From: Desulfobacterium sp.
GTDB lineage: Bacteria; Desulfobacterota; Desulfobacteria; Desulfobacterales; Desulfobacteraceae
Length of the DNA stretch: 64,000 bases
Reading direction: 5' to 3'
Assembly: GCA_030145245.1 (NCBI GenBank)
Contig: JAQYWC010000049.1
Coordinates: 1 to 64,000 of the forward strand
The notes beneath the pieces are model-generated. The model searched no databases, was not told the DNA's origin, and saw only the letters and a program-made list of their open reading frames with translations. Within the stretch, counting starts at the first letter, position 1; each line of letters starts with the position of its first letter. The translations under genes and the position numbers were made by a program. This document shows, piece by piece, positions 1-8,735 of the stretch.

Positions 1-3
1 CGA

Positions 4-25
4 CAATAAGGTAAGCCTGACCCCA
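4..25 (-). repeat. Short dispersed repeat, copy 1
   Basis: On the minus strand this reads TGGGGTCAGGCTTA, then CC, then TTATTG. The same motif with two differences lies at 25954-25975. It abuts the 3' end of the aminotransferase gene at the window edge, so its full extent cannot be seen. Motifs of this type often accompany REP-like or IS200-type elements; that link is inference. Confidence 0.45.
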
Positions 26-29
26 CTTG

Positions 30-1853
30 TTATTTGGAAAAGGAGAGAACGGCGGCGACCTCGTCCAGGGCAAGGGCCTTGATCAGCATGCACACCTCTT
101 CCAGGGAGAGGTCCAGGAGCCCCGGCTTCTGGATGAAATCCTTAAGCTTCTCAAGGGAAAACACCTGGGCCGTGCCCAGGATGAACTGTTCCAGGCCCTG
201 GGCCGTTTCAATGGCTGCGGCAAGTTTTGATGCGGTCAGGGTCTCAAGCGTTTTGATCCTGTCAAGCTTGACGATCCCCCGGGTGAGCCTGCGGAAGAAT
301 TCGTCCAAATCTTCCGGTGCCATGGCAAGGGTGGATCTCAGGATCAGGTGATCCCGGGGCTCCAGGTTGGGGGCCTCAAGGCCAAACTGGGAGCCGGGCC
401 GGACAATGACGCCGGTATCTTTTTTAAACCGTGCAGACCCCATGAACCAGGCCATGAGATCGGTGCTGTCCCGGATACCCAAAGGCAGGTGCTTCCTGGG
501 AAAGCTTGAGAGGATGTACCACCCGGCATCGGGATCGTTGATGGTGAAGAACTCCTTGCCAAGGGAGCTGTTAATGGTCTCCACATGGTGTCTTGCCCGG
601 GCAAGCTGGCTTTTCACATATTCGGAGTTGGCATCGATCCAGGAGAGGGGGGTAAAGGCATAGGCCCCCAGGGCCCCTTTTTCGGCAGACACCTCCACCC
701 CGTCCGACCCCTCGTGGCCAAGGACATTGCCCATGCGGGCGATGATGTCGTCGAGGTCCCCGGGAATCCGGGCGTTGGATGCGGCAAACCCGATCCTGGC
801 CGAGGCATACCCAAGGGTCTTGGAGGGAGATACAATGGTAACGGTGTAGTCGAACATGGACATGGAATTCACGGTGTCATCATCCATGCCAAGTGATGCG
901 CCGGTGAGGGAGGCGATGGAGAAGATCTCCAGCCCCTTTTTCAGGAGGCTGCCGTTGTACACCTGGTCCGCCACCACAAACACGGGATCGTTCGGATGGA
1001 GGGCATTATACTGGAGGATCGCCCGGGCAATGCCCCGGATCTGATCCTCCGGCATCACGTCTCCTGAGGGGTTGGCCACCACGCTGAAATAAACCGCCTT
1101 GATATCCCCTCTGTTTTCAAGGGCCTCCATGATGTGGGCTTCATCCATGCCCTCGATCACCTGGAGGCGGCCGTTGTGGAAGGAGGGAGCCTTGACAAGG
1201 CTCTGGTAGTGGCCCCGTGGCACCAGGATGGTGCCGGGCTTTGGCCCTCGAACGTCCCTTCCCCGGGCGTCCACCCGGACCTCCCCTGTCATGAGAACGG
1301 TCACCAGGGCATTGAAGAGATTCTTGAACCCTGTGCCCATCACCACCCGGTCCGGGGTGGCCGGAATTTGCCGGCCCTTGAAATAGTGGGCCATGAGCAC
1401 CAGGCTCTCGATCTGGCCGTGGCAGTGGTCAAGGTAGCCCGTGGGGAAGATCTTCTCCTGCTTTTGGATCTCGAGGAAAACGGCAAAATCAAGTTCATGG
1501 TGGGGTGATCGCTGCCACAATTCTTCATAGGCAGCGGTCAGATCAATAAAATAGCCGTTTGCCGGGGAGAACTCCTTGAGAAGATCCACCAGGGCCACGC
1601 CCCTGTCTTCGGCAAGCCCGGCCAGATAGCCGAGCAGCCCGGTGTAATGCATCGCCTGGTGGCGCTGGGCTTCAAGGGCCATGGGGTGGGGGGTTAAGAA
1701 AAACTGCCCCCCCACATGGGCGTTAAAGGCGTTGGCGTTGCCGGTTATCTTTTGGGCGGCACAGGCCATGATCCTGCCGATCTCATCATAGTGCACCACG
1801 GTTCCGGGGAGGGAACGCCCATTGGGAATATTTGCTTTAGTCACTTGTGCCAC
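30..1853 (-). CDS. PLP-dependent aminotransferase (class I/II, fold type I)
   Basis: Cytoplasmic pyridoxal-phosphate enzyme, probably acting on an amino acid imported by the adjacent Aap transporter. The fold-type-I landmarks are visible: NPSG near residue 261, ADQVY near 296-300, and the Schiff-base lysine in SPSKTLGYASARIGF near residue 345, with the following arginine near 353. A distal arginine motif, LILRSTLA, supports carboxylate binding. At 607 aa it is much longer than ordinary aspartate aminotransferases (about 400 aa). The extra length is a roughly 150-residue N-terminal region and a helical C-terminal tail of about 90 residues. The start is GTG, 6 bp after the aapP stop; a second GTG three codons later is better spaced from AAAGG. 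The substrate is unknown. A bifunctional aspartate aminotransferase/decarboxylase is possible by size but the N-terminus does not look like it. Confidence 0.8.
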   Translation of the reverse strand: MAQVTKANIPNGRSLPGTVVHYDEIGRIMACAAQKITGNANAFNAHVGGQFFLTPHPMALEAQRHQAMHYTGLLGYLAGLAEDRGVALVDLLKEFSPANGYFIDLTAAYEELWQRSPHHELDFAVFLEIQKQEKIFPTGYLDHCHGQIESLVLMAHYFKGRQIPATPDRVVMGTGFKNLFNALVTVLMTGEVRVDARGRDVRGPKPGTILVPRGHYQSLVKAPSFHNGRLQVIEGMDEAHIMEALENRGDIKAVYFSVVANPSGDVMPEDQIRGIARAILQYNALHPNDPVFVVADQVYNGSLLKKGLEIFSIASLTGASLGMDDDTVNSMSMFDYTVTIVSPSKTLGYASARIGFAASNARIPGDLDDIIARMGNVLGHEGSDGVEVSAEKGALGAYAFTPLSWIDANSEYVKSQLARARHHVETINSSLGKEFFTINDPDAGWYILSSFPRKHLPLGIRDSTDLMAWFMGSARFKKDTGVIVRPGSQFGLEAPNLEPRDHLILRSTLAMAPEDLDEFFRRLTRGIVKLDRIKTLETLTASKLAAAIETAQGLEQFILGTAQVFSLEKLKDFIQKPGLLDLSLEEVCMLIKALALDEVAAVLSFSK

Positions 1854-1859
1854 CTTTGA

Positions 1860-2618
1860 TTAATTGTTCAAAATCTGGTTGAGGAACTGTCTTGTCCGCT
1901 CCTCTTTGGGGTTTGAAAAGAACTCTTTGGGGGTGGATTTTTCAACGATTTTGCCCGCATCCATGAACACCATGGTGTCGGCCACCTCCCGTGCAAACAC
2001 CATCTCATGGGTCACCACCATCATGGTCATGCCACCGATGGCAAGCTCCCGCATCACGTCCAGGACCTCCTTGATCATCTCGGGATCCAGGGCCGAGGTG
2101 GGCTCGTCAAACAGCATGATCTTGGGCTTCATGGCAAGGGCCCTGGCAATGGCCACCCGCTGCTGCTGGCCGCCTGAAAGCTGGCCCGGGTACTTGTTGG
2201 CCTGCTCCAGGATGCCCACCCGCTCCAACAACTCAAGGGCAGTCTGTTCCGCCTCTTTCTTCGGGATGTTCCGCTCCCACACGGGACTTAAGGTAATGTT
2301 GTTCAGCACGGTGAGGTGGGGAAAGAGGTTGAACTGCTGGAACACCATGCCCACCTCCTTCCGGATCTCGTGTATCTTCTTCACGTCCGGGGTCATCTCC
2401 ACCCCTTCCACGATGATCTGGCCGTACTGGTGCTCCTCCAGGCGGTTGATGGTGCGGATGAGGGTGGACTTGCCTGAACCTGACGGACCGCAGATCACCA
2501 TGCGTTCGCCCTTTCTCACCTTGAGGTTGATGTTGTCCAGGGCGTGGTAGTCGTCATACCACTTGTTGACCTGGTTCATCTCTATCATGACGGGTTTATT
2601 ATCGATATTATGTTCCAT
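1860..2618 (-). CDS. aapP: General L-amino-acid ABC transporter, ATP-binding subunit
   Basis: Cytoplasmic ATPase that powers the importer formed with the two upstream permeases and the periplasmic binding protein. Walker [10 protein letters not shown] lies at residues 44-52. The signature [15 protein letters not shown], Walker B with [12 protein letters not shown], and the switch histidine in VVTHEM are all present. Length (252 aa) is typical of the GlnQ/AapP family. AGGAAAG lies about 6 bp before the ATG. The gap to aapM is about 118 bp and contains a copy of the 85-bp dispersed repeat. The aminotransferase follows after 6 bp, so transporter and enzyme look co-transcribed. GlnQ-type ATPases are hard to tell apart by sequence; the Aap assignment rests on the neighbouring large permeases. 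Confidence 0.92.
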   Translation of the reverse strand: MEHNIDNKPVMIEMNQVNKWYDDYHALDNINLKVRKGERMVICGPSGSGKSTLIRTINRLEEHQYGQIIVEGVEMTPDVKKIHEIRKEVGMVFQQFNLFPHLTVLNNITLSPVWERNIPKKEAEQTALELLERVGILEQANKYPGQLSGGQQQRVAIARALAMKPKIMLFDEPTSALDPEMIKEVLDVMRELAIGGMTMMVVTHEMVFAREVADTMVFMDAGKIVEKSTPKEFFSNPKEERTRQFLNQILNN

Positions 2619-2660
2619 GCAATCTTTCCTGTTGTGTATGCGGTTAACGCTTTATCGCTT

Positions 2661-2742
2661 TATCGCTCCCCGCATATGAATAAAGCCCATTTCTTATTAT
2701 CATAGCTAAAGCAACTGTCAATCCCAATGCAGACATCTATAG
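2661..2742 (-). repeat. 85-bp dispersed repeat, copy A
   Basis: Lies between aapM and aapP and ends on the aapM stop codon. It aligns with copies at 5252-5339, 6620-6702 and 22224-22308. Landmarks on the plus strand are TAT.GCTCC, CATATGAATA, CCCATTTCTTATTAT and GCAGACATCTATAG. Read on the minus strand, the middle encodes IIRNGLYSYAGSD, close to the peptides in copies B and E. Confidence 0.7.
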
Positions 2743-3825
2743 CTGGTAACGCTCTTCCAGAATCCGGCTGAACTTGGAGAGGCTGTAGCACATGATCCAG
2801 TAGAACAGTGCCACAAAGAGATAGGCCTCTTCGATCTTGCCCAGCCACTTGGGGTTGGAGGTGGCGGCAAAGGCCACCTGGAGCAGATCGATGAGCCCGA
2901 TGATGCCCACAAGGGAGGTGTCCTTGAGTATGCCGATGAAATTGTTGACCATGGGGGGCAGCACAATGCGCAGGGCCTGGGGCAGGATGATGAACCCCAT
3001 CTTTTTCCAGTACCCGAGGCCCAGGGCGTCTGCGGCCTCATACTGACCCCTGGCAAGGCCCTGGAGCCCGCCCCGGATATTTTCGGCAAGGTAGGCGGCA
3101 AAGAAAAGGGTGATGCCCACCATGGCCCGCATGATCTTGCTGAACTCCATCTCCGGGGGGAAGAACAGGGGGAGCACCACCGAGGCCATGAACAAAATGG
3201 AGATCAACGGCACGCCCCGGACAAGCTCGATATAGGCCACGCTCACCGACCGGATCACGGGCATGTCGCTCTGGCGGCCCAGGGCCAGGAGCACGCTTAA
3301 GGGGAAGGCAAAGATCATGCTGACCAACGAGAGAAACACGGTGAGCATGAGCCCGCCCCACTGGGTGGAGGGCACATACTGGAGATGAAAGGTCTCCCCA
3401 CCCCGGACCAGGATGAAGATCACCGCCGGGGAGAGGATCCACAGCAGATGGAGCAGCCGCTTTTTCCGAAGGGCCCGGAACAGGGTGGCGATGATGAGCA
3501 GCAGCACCATGCCTGCGGCCAGGGCCACCCGCCACCGCTGGTCACTGGGATAGGTGCCCACCATGAACACGGGCCACATGTCCTGGATAAAGGCCCAGCA
3601 GGCCCCGTGGCTGCCCTTGCACACATCGGGGGTGGTGCCGAAGCAGGCATCGGTCACAGCCCAGCGCCACAGGGGGGTTACGAGAATATAAACAAGGGCC
3701 GCGGTCACCACCGTGAGCACGGCATTGTACCAGGGCGAAAAAAGATTGTTCTTCATCCAGTTGAGGGCACCGCTCTTCAGAATGGGCGGGCGGTCCCCGT
3801 GGTAGGGCTCTACTATGGTTTTCAT
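2737..3825 (-). CDS. aapM: General L-amino-acid ABC transporter, inner-membrane permease
   Basis: Integral membrane subunit of the amino-acid importer. Hydrophobic segments occur near residues 35-55, 105-125 and 130-150, and several follow in the C-terminal transport core. The EAA loop that contacts the ATPase reads EAADALGLGYWKKMGFIILPQALRIVLPPM in two consecutive halves; it is recognisable from EAADALGL and ILPQALR. Length 362 aa is slightly short for AapM. The start codon overlaps the aapQ stop by ATGA, indicating translational coupling. The pair of unequal large permeases is characteristic of Aap rather than of single-permease GlnP systems. Confidence 0.9.
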   Translation of the reverse strand: MKTIVEPYHGDRPPILKSGALNWMKNNLFSPWYNAVLTVVTAALVYILVTPLWRWAVTDACFGTTPDVCKGSHGACWAFIQDMWPVFMVGTYPSDQRWRVALAAGMVLLLIIATLFRALRKKRLLHLLWILSPAVIFILVRGGETFHLQYVPSTQWGGLMLTVFLSLVSMIFAFPLSVLLALGRQSDMPVIRSVSVAYIELVRGVPLISILFMASVVLPLFFPPEMEFSKIMRAMVGITLFFAAYLAENIRGGLQGLARGQYEAADALGLGYWKKMGFIILPQALRIVLPPMVNNFIGILKDTSLVGIIGLIDLLQVAFAATSNPKWLGKIEEAYLFVALFYWIMCYSLSKFSRILEERYQL

Positions 3826-5204
3826 CGCTGTATTAACCTGATTTTGGCGTTATACCAGTTCATTCCAATGGAGATGAGAAGACTGATGATAAGGTAGACG
3901 GTCATCCAGATGCCGATGACCTCGATGGACTGGCCGGTCTGGTTGAGGATGGTACCCCCGATGCTCACCAGATCCGGATACCCGATGGCAACAGCCAGGG
4001 AGGAGTTCTTGGCGATGGCCAGGTATTCGCTGGTCATGGGAGGAATGATCACCCGCAGGGCCTGGGGCAGGATCACCTTGCGCATGATCCGGCCTTCGGA
4101 CATGGAGAGCGCCCGGCCCGCCTCGGTCTGGCCCTTGGATACGGACTGGATGCCGCTTCGGATGATCTCCGCGTTAAAGGCGGACACATACACGGTGAGG
4201 CCTGTGACAAGAGCCATGAACTCCGGGGTGAGGGTCATGCCGCCCTTGAAGTTGAACCCCTTCAGCACAGGGTAGTCAAAGTGAAAGGGCGTGCCGGTAA
4301 AGAGGCAGACCAGGGCGGGAAGAGCGATCAATACCCCAAGGCAAGGGATCAGAACCGGCGGCTGTTTGCCGGTCTCTCCCTGGCGTTTCCGGCCATGGAG
4401 CCACAAAAAGAAAACGATCACAAGGGAAAGAAAGATCGCCACGAAAAACAGGGCAAAGTTCTCCTGGAACACCGGCCGTGGCAGGTACACTCCCCGGTTG
4501 TTGAAAAACACGGTGTCAAACAACGAGGCGCTGTGCCTCACCCCGGGAAGCCGCTGGAACACGATAAAGTACCAGAAAAAGAGATGCATGAGCACCGGAA
4601 TGTTACGGTTGATCTCAATGTATGCGTGGGCAAGCTTCTTCAGCAGCCAGTTGGGCGACAGCCCGGCCAGGGCAATGAATAGCCCCAGGATGGTGGACAG
4701 CACGCACCCAAGTACTGACACCTTAAGGGTGTTGATCAATCCGGTGACAAGGGCCGTCACATAGGTGCTGGCATGGGTGTAGGTGTAGGTCTCCACCATG
4801 GAGATGGAGGTGTAGAAGCACCCAAGGGAAGCTGTGAAAAGAACCACACCGGCCCCCAGCATGAACCTGTTCTTCCCGTTGCCTTCAGCCTGGATAAGAT
4901 AGCGGAAGAGCAGAAAAAGGCCCAGGGCAACCCCCATGGCGGATGCAACAAACGAGAAGAACCCGGGATTGATCATTGGGATGGCCGATATCTCCCCAAT
5001 GCCGAACCCGGCTTCGTTGGATAAAAAGCCGAAACCCGTGTTGATTCCCCGTAGAGTAAGGTTGGCCAGGGTGTTTCGGTAGATGACCAGGGCAAGTAAA
5101 ACAAGACCAACGAGCATAACGGCCTGGAACCCGCAGGCCCGGATGGTTGGATTTCGCCAGAACGGAATTTTTTCCGGTGCCGGCATGGAAGCGGTGTCTG
5201 TCAT
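3822..5204 (-). CDS. aapQ: General L-amino-acid ABC transporter, inner-membrane permease
   Basis: Second permease of the Aap importer, 460 aa from the chosen ATG at 5204. It has about eight hydrophobic segments and an EAA-type loop, EAGRALSMSEGRIMRKVILP, near the C-terminus. An ORF extending to 5330 exists, but its extra 42 codons lie mostly in a copy of the 85-bp dispersed repeat (5252-5339), so the internal start MTDTASM is preferred, although its ribosome site is weak. The protein is longer than typical AapQ (about 400 aa) because of extended periplasmic or loop regions between the first helices and the transport core. It follows aapJ and overlaps aapM by 4 bp. Confidence 0.88.
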   Translation of the reverse strand: MTDTASMPAPEKIPFWRNPTIRACGFQAVMLVGLVLLALVIYRNTLANLTLRGINTGFGFLSNEAGFGIGEISAIPMINPGFFSFVASAMGVALGLFLLFRYLIQAEGNGKNRFMLGAGVVLFTASLGCFYTSISMVETYTYTHASTYVTALVTGLINTLKVSVLGCVLSTILGLFIALAGLSPNWLLKKLAHAYIEINRNIPVLMHLFFWYFIVFQRLPGVRHSASLFDTVFFNNRGVYLPRPVFQENFALFFVAIFLSLVIVFFLWLHGRKRQGETGKQPPVLIPCLGVLIALPALVCLFTGTPFHFDYPVLKGFNFKGGMTLTPEFMALVTGLTVYVSAFNAEIIRSGIQSVSKGQTEAGRALSMSEGRIMRKVILPQALRVIIPPMTSEYLAIAKNSSLAVAIGYPDLVSIGGTILNQTGQSIEVIGIWMTVYLIISLLISIGMNWYNAKIRLIQR

Positions 5205-5251
5205 AAAGGATCTCGACTCGATGATCGGTCGCGGCCTGGCGGCCGCAACCG

Positions 5252-5339
5252 GATAATAGCTTCTCGCACGTGAACAGCGCCCGTTCCGTATGACAACAGG
5301 AAAACCCGGCATCCGTTCCAGTACGACCATCTATAAGGG
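5252..5339 (-). repeat. 85-bp dispersed repeat, copy E
   Basis: Lies between aapJ and aapQ. On the plus strand it shares AATAGCT.CTC.CA, TGAACAG and CATCTATAAGGG with copy B. On the minus strand it is open and encodes VIRNGRCSRARSY, which differs from copy B partly by synonymous codons (AGA/CGG for Arg, AAT/AAC for Asn, AGG/AGA for Arg). Confidence 0.7.
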
Positions 5340-5386
5340 TTGGGCTGGCGGCGGTGGCAAAAGATTGACCGCCAACCCTCTGTCTG

Positions 5387-6403
5387 TTACCGGAAGGGGG
5401 GAGTATAAAGAACGCCGCCCTTGCTCCAGAGCTGGTTCAGGCCCCGCTCCATGCGAAGGGGGGTGTTCCTGCCCAGGCTCCGTTCAAAGATCTCGCCGTA
5501 GTTGCCAACGGCCTTGATCACCCGGATGGCCGCATCCTTGTCCAGGCCCATGTCCTGCCACAGGGTGCCGGTGATGCCGAGCATCCGCTTGATCTCAGGG
5601 TTGGTGGTGGTCTTTGCCACGGTCTCCACATTGGCCTGGGTGATGTTGTTCTCCTCGGCGGCAATGGTGGTGTTGATCACCCATCTTGCAATGTCGTTCC
5701 ACTGGTCGTCTCCGTGGCGGGTGAGGGGGGCCAGGGGCTCCTTGGAGATCACCTCGGGAAGGATCAGGTGCTCATCCGGGTTGGTCATCAGGGTCCGCTG
5801 GGCCGCAAGGCCTGAGATGTCCGTGGTGTGACAATCGCACCGGCCGGCGTCATAGGCCTTGCGAACATCCTCCTGCTTTTCAAACACAACCGGCTTAAAG
5901 GTCATGTTGTTCTTCCGGAAATAGTCGGCCACGTTGAGCTCGGTGGTGGTTCCCGTGGCAAGGCAGACAGAGGCGCCGTCAAGCTCCTTGGCGCTCTTGA
6001 TCCCAAGATCTTTCCGTACCATGAAACCCTGGCCGTCATAGAGCACCGTGGCAGCGAAGTCGAGTCCCATGCGGGTATCCCGGCTCATGGTCCAGGTGGT
6101 GGTTCTGGAGAGGAAATCGATCTCACCGGACTGGAGGGCCGGCAGGCGCTCCTTGGATGTCAAGGGCACAAACTTAGGCTTAACATTGACGGCTGCGGCC
6201 AGAGCCGTGCAGAAATCAATATCAAACCCGATCCGCTCTCCCTTGCTGTCCAGGGCTGAGAATCCGGGGTTGTTGGGGTTGACGCCGCACTTGACATAGC
6301 CTGCGGTGCGAACATCGTCCAGGGTACCTGCCCAGGCCGGCAGGGCCGCCATGAGCGATGCGACCATCATGAGTTTCAGTGAACCTAAAAAGCGCTTTTT
6401 CAT
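5387..6403 (-). CDS. aapJ: Periplasmic amino-acid-binding protein of Aap transporter
   Basis: Solute-binding protein that captures amino acids in the periplasm and delivers them to AapQM. The start at 6403 (MKKRFLG) is chosen because AGGAGAAAGGT immediately precedes it and a signal peptide follows: basic MKKR, a hydrophobic core, and cleavage near LPAWA. The family 3 binding-protein pattern is clear from GYVKCGVN, GFDIDFCTALAAAV and the lobe-2 segment VCLATGTTTELN. Mature length (about 315 aa) fits AapJ, which is larger than GlnH/HisJ proteins. It is the first gene of the operon. The 309-bp upstream region is shared with a divergent gene. Confidence 0.92.
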   Translation of the reverse strand: MKKRFLGSLKLMMVASLMAALPAWAGTLDDVRTAGYVKCGVNPNNPGFSALDSKGERIGFDIDFCTALAAAVNVKPKFVPLTSKERLPALQSGEIDFLSRTTTWTMSRDTRMGLDFAATVLYDGQGFMVRKDLGIKSAKELDGASVCLATGTTTELNVADYFRKNNMTFKPVVFEKQEDVRKAYDAGRCDCHTTDISGLAAQRTLMTNPDEHLILPEVISKEPLAPLTRHGDDQWNDIARWVINTTIAAEENNITQANVETVAKTTTNPEIKRMLGITGTLWQDMGLDKDAAIRVIKAVGNYGEIFERSLGRNTPLRMERGLNQLWSKGGVLYTPPFR

Positions 6404-6712
6404 ACCTTTCTCCTGTTCCATTGATTGGGAAAACTCCAAAAAAAGATTGGATTCAGCCCCAAAGGCGTGAACCCAGCCCCTATTTCTATTGATACAGGAG
6501 TAGTCTCAGGAATTTATTTTGTCAATTTTACAATTGCTCACTGGAAGATTTTGAACATCAAAACACCCAAACAGATGGAACTTCTCCTGTTTTGTTTTGA
6601 TTTTTCCCAGAAAACAGGCTATAGCTCCTCCCAGATGAACAGAACCCATTTCTGATTATGCGGGGTAAACCAGGTCTCAATTCGAGGGCAAACGTCTATA
6701 AGGGTACTCTCC
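6404..6712. other. Divergent intergenic region aapJ / TIM-barrel gene
   Basis: 309 bp that must hold the aap promoter. On the minus strand TTGACA occurs near 6520 but no convincing -10 follows at the usual distance. The right part is occupied by repeat copy B (6620-6702). No other ORF or RNA signal is seen. Confidence 0.5.
6620..6702 (-). repeat. 85-bp dispersed repeat, copy B
   Basis: Ends about 10 bp before the ATG of the plus-strand gene at 6713. Plus-strand landmarks are TATAGCTCCTCCCA, GGTAAACCAGG, GGCAAACGTC and TATAAGGG. The same end-on position before an ATG is seen in copy C (22224-22308). The minus strand encodes IIRNGFCSSGRSY. Confidence 0.75.
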
Positions 6713-7774
6713 ATGGATACGATTCAGCGCTATTTCAACCACCTTGTGGCCGAAAAGGCCGATAACCGCATGGGCATACCCGTGCCGGCCTTTGACCGGG
6801 CCACGGCCGAAAAGCTGCTCCAGCGCATCGAGGCCGTCAACCTCCACGCCCACACCTACTCCTTTAACATGAACTTCAAGTACAGTGGCTACGAACTCCC
6901 GGATCTCATGAACTTTGCCTATGAAAACGGCCTGAACGGGGTGGGGATTCACATCGATTACGGCAAGGGCAAGGGACTTCGGAACAAATCCATCATGGAA
7001 CTGGAAGATATTGAAAGGCTATCCCGGCAACTGGGCCTGGAGATGGTGCTTGAGATCAGCAACACCTCCCCCCGGGAGATCAACCAGGCCGTACAGCTGG
7101 CAAGCCTTCTTGGCATCCAACGGATCCGCCTCTACATCGTCCACGGGGGACGGCTGAGCACCATCATGGAGCGGGGCATCCTGGATCTTGAGCAGGTGGC
7201 ACGGGTGGCCGAGGCCAACGATCTCACCTTTGTGCTGGAATCCCATGAAGCCCTCAAGGCAACAGAGCTTGTGAAGATCATCGAAACCGTGGCCAGCCCC
7301 AGGATCAAGCTTCTTTTTGACTTCGGCAACATGATCAACGCCAATGAGTACCCCCTTGAGGCCCTGGCCACCATGGCGCCCCACATCCGCCATGCCCATA
7401 TCAAAGGGGTTTGCCGGGTCATGGACAAAACCGGGTTTGGGCACCAGGGGGTTCTCCAGGGGAAGGACGACCTTCCCCAGGCAAAGCTGTTGTTCGATCT
7501 TCTCATGCTTGGCAGCACAACGCCCCAGGTTTCGGTGTTTGCCCTGGAGCAGGTGGTGGGCTACCGGTCCAGGGGAATTCGCCACGACAACGAGGGACCG
7601 GACCCCCTTCTTCCAAGAAGGGAGCCGAGCCAGACCGAGCCGGACGAGCACCTCTCCCTGGAGGAGAACCTCCGCCTGGAAAGACGGTATGCCTGCGAAC
7701 AGGTGGTCTATGTGAAAACCATGCTGGAACGGTTGAAAACCCTGGCCCTGATGCGGCTTGGGGCCGCCGGGTGA
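6713..7774 (+). CDS. Sugar-phosphate isomerase/epimerase-like TIM-barrel protein
   Basis: Predicted soluble AP-endonuclease-2/xylose-isomerase-like TIM barrel of 353 aa. Probable metal ligands sit in typical strand ends: NLHAHTYS near residue 43, VLESHE near 177, FDFGNM near 204 and HAHIKG near 231. These resemble the Glu/Asp/His set of the family. The substrate cannot be inferred. It is divergent from the aap operon and not obviously co-transcribed with the convergent AraC gene. The ATG lies about 10 bp downstream of repeat copy B; AAGGG within the repeat end could act as ribosome site. An endonuclease IV role is unlikely because the second-half ligand pattern is reduced. Confidence 0.7.
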   Translation: MDTIQRYFNHLVAEKADNRMGIPVPAFDRATAEKLLQRIEAVNLHAHTYSFNMNFKYSGYELPDLMNFAYENGLNGVGIHIDYGKGKGLRNKSIMELEDIERLSRQLGLEMVLEISNTSPREINQAVQLASLLGIQRIRLYIVHGGRLSTIMERGILDLEQVARVAEANDLTFVLESHEALKATELVKIIETVASPRIKLLFDFGNMINANEYPLEALATMAPHIRHAHIKGVCRVMDKTGFGHQGVLQGKDDLPQAKLLFDLLMLGSTTPQVSVFALEQVVGYRSRGIRHDNEGPDPLLPRREPSQTEPDEHLSLEENLRLERRYACEQVVYVKTMLERLKTLALMRLGAAG

Positions 7775-7835
7775 AAACTTGGGGCCGCCGGATAGCATGG
7801 AAATCGCCAAAGGCCCCGGGGGTTAAGCAAAAGGA

Positions 7836-8735
7836 TTAATACTGCTCCCGGTACTGGGAGGGGCTCATCCCCACACGCTTTTTAAAGATGGTTGCAAAAT
7901 ACTGGGCCGAATGAAATCCGCAGGCACGGGCGATCTCGGCCACGGAGGTGCTCCGGTGGGTTCGAAGCAGGGTTTCAGCCCGTCTGATCCGAAGGTCGGC
8001 CAGGTGCTCCATGGGAGTTCGGTTGGTCATCTTCCGGCAGTACTGGGTGAACTGGCTCTTTTTCAGCCCGCATTGCTCAGCCATGAGATCCAGGCCCCAG
8101 TCAACGGAAAGATGGTTACCCAGGTCGGCCAGAAAGAGATCCACAGCCTGCTGGGCCGTGGCCCTCGACGCCTGGGCCGAAGGTAGAGAGCGGTGCTGGA
8201 TATCGTAAAACCGCACAAACAGCTCGTTGATATGCAGCTTGAGATGGGTCTCCCGGGGGGCGATCCCCCGGATATGCAGATCCTTGTGCATCTTCTTGAA
8301 ACAGGTGTCGATCTCAAGGCCTGCCTGCCATACCGCCCGGGTGTCGGCGCACAGGAACCGGGTCATCTGGTCCAGGTCATGGCGGGAAAAGACCAGCCAG
8401 TCCGGCCACTGCCAGGCACCTGAAGCCGGGGTGGTAGATTTGACGTCCAGGGCAAACCAATAGAGCTGGCACGCATTGATGTGGGGAGACCCCACCTTCT
8501 GGGACTGCCAGGGCCTTGTGATCACAAGGTCCCCCGGCCTGAGCTGAAACCCGTTGCCGTCCAGCTGGAAATCGACCTTGCCCCGGGCCACGTAGGTGAG
8601 TTGAAGACAATGGCTCACATGGTCGTCAACCCCCCAGGGCTGATCCCGTGAGAAATCCCAGGTTCCAAGGGAGCAGACCCGGTCAAGGGCCTTGACACCA
8701 ATGGCGTTACCGGGAAAAAAACCTTGGCTCAGCAA
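7836..8735 (-). CDS. AraC-family transcriptional regulator
   Basis: DNA-binding regulator, 299 aa. The N-terminal half is a cupin-type sensing domain with QLTYVARGKVDF and LRPGDLVITRP. The C-terminal 100 residues hold two helix-turn-helix motifs, including the family signature VAEIARACGFHSAQYFATIFKKRVGMSP read in two parts (VAEIARACGFHS, FKKRVGMSPSQYR). The start is a TTG preceded by GGGGAG at 6 bp spacing and it overlaps the 3' end of the upstream methyltransferase gene, so the two are probably co-translated. Effector and targets are unknown; the neighbouring TIM-barrel gene is a candidate target because sugar regulators of this type often sit beside such genes. Confidence 0.88.
   Translation of the reverse strand: MLSQGFFPGNAIGVKALDRVCSLGTWDFSRDQPWGVDDHVSHCLQLTYVARGKVDFQLDGNGFQLRPGDLVITRPWQSQKVGSPHINACQLYWFALDVKSTTPASGAWQWPDWLVFSRHDLDQMTRFLCADTRAVWQAGLEIDTCFKKMHKDLHIRGIAPRETHLKLHINELFVRFYDIQHRSLPSAQASRATAQQAVDLFLADLGNHLSVDWGLDLMAEQCGLKKSQFTQYCRKMTNRTPMEHLADLRIRRAETLLRTHRSTSVAEIARACGFHSAQYFATIFKKRVGMSPSQYREQY

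Noticed and set aside
5205-5330. N-terminal extension of AapQ
   Set aside because: The extension is the minus strand of a dispersed repeat and lacks a ribosome site.
8465-8481. Sigma-54 promoter-like TGGCACGCATTGATG
   Set aside because: Lies inside the AraC coding region, away from any start, and the -12 element is imperfect.
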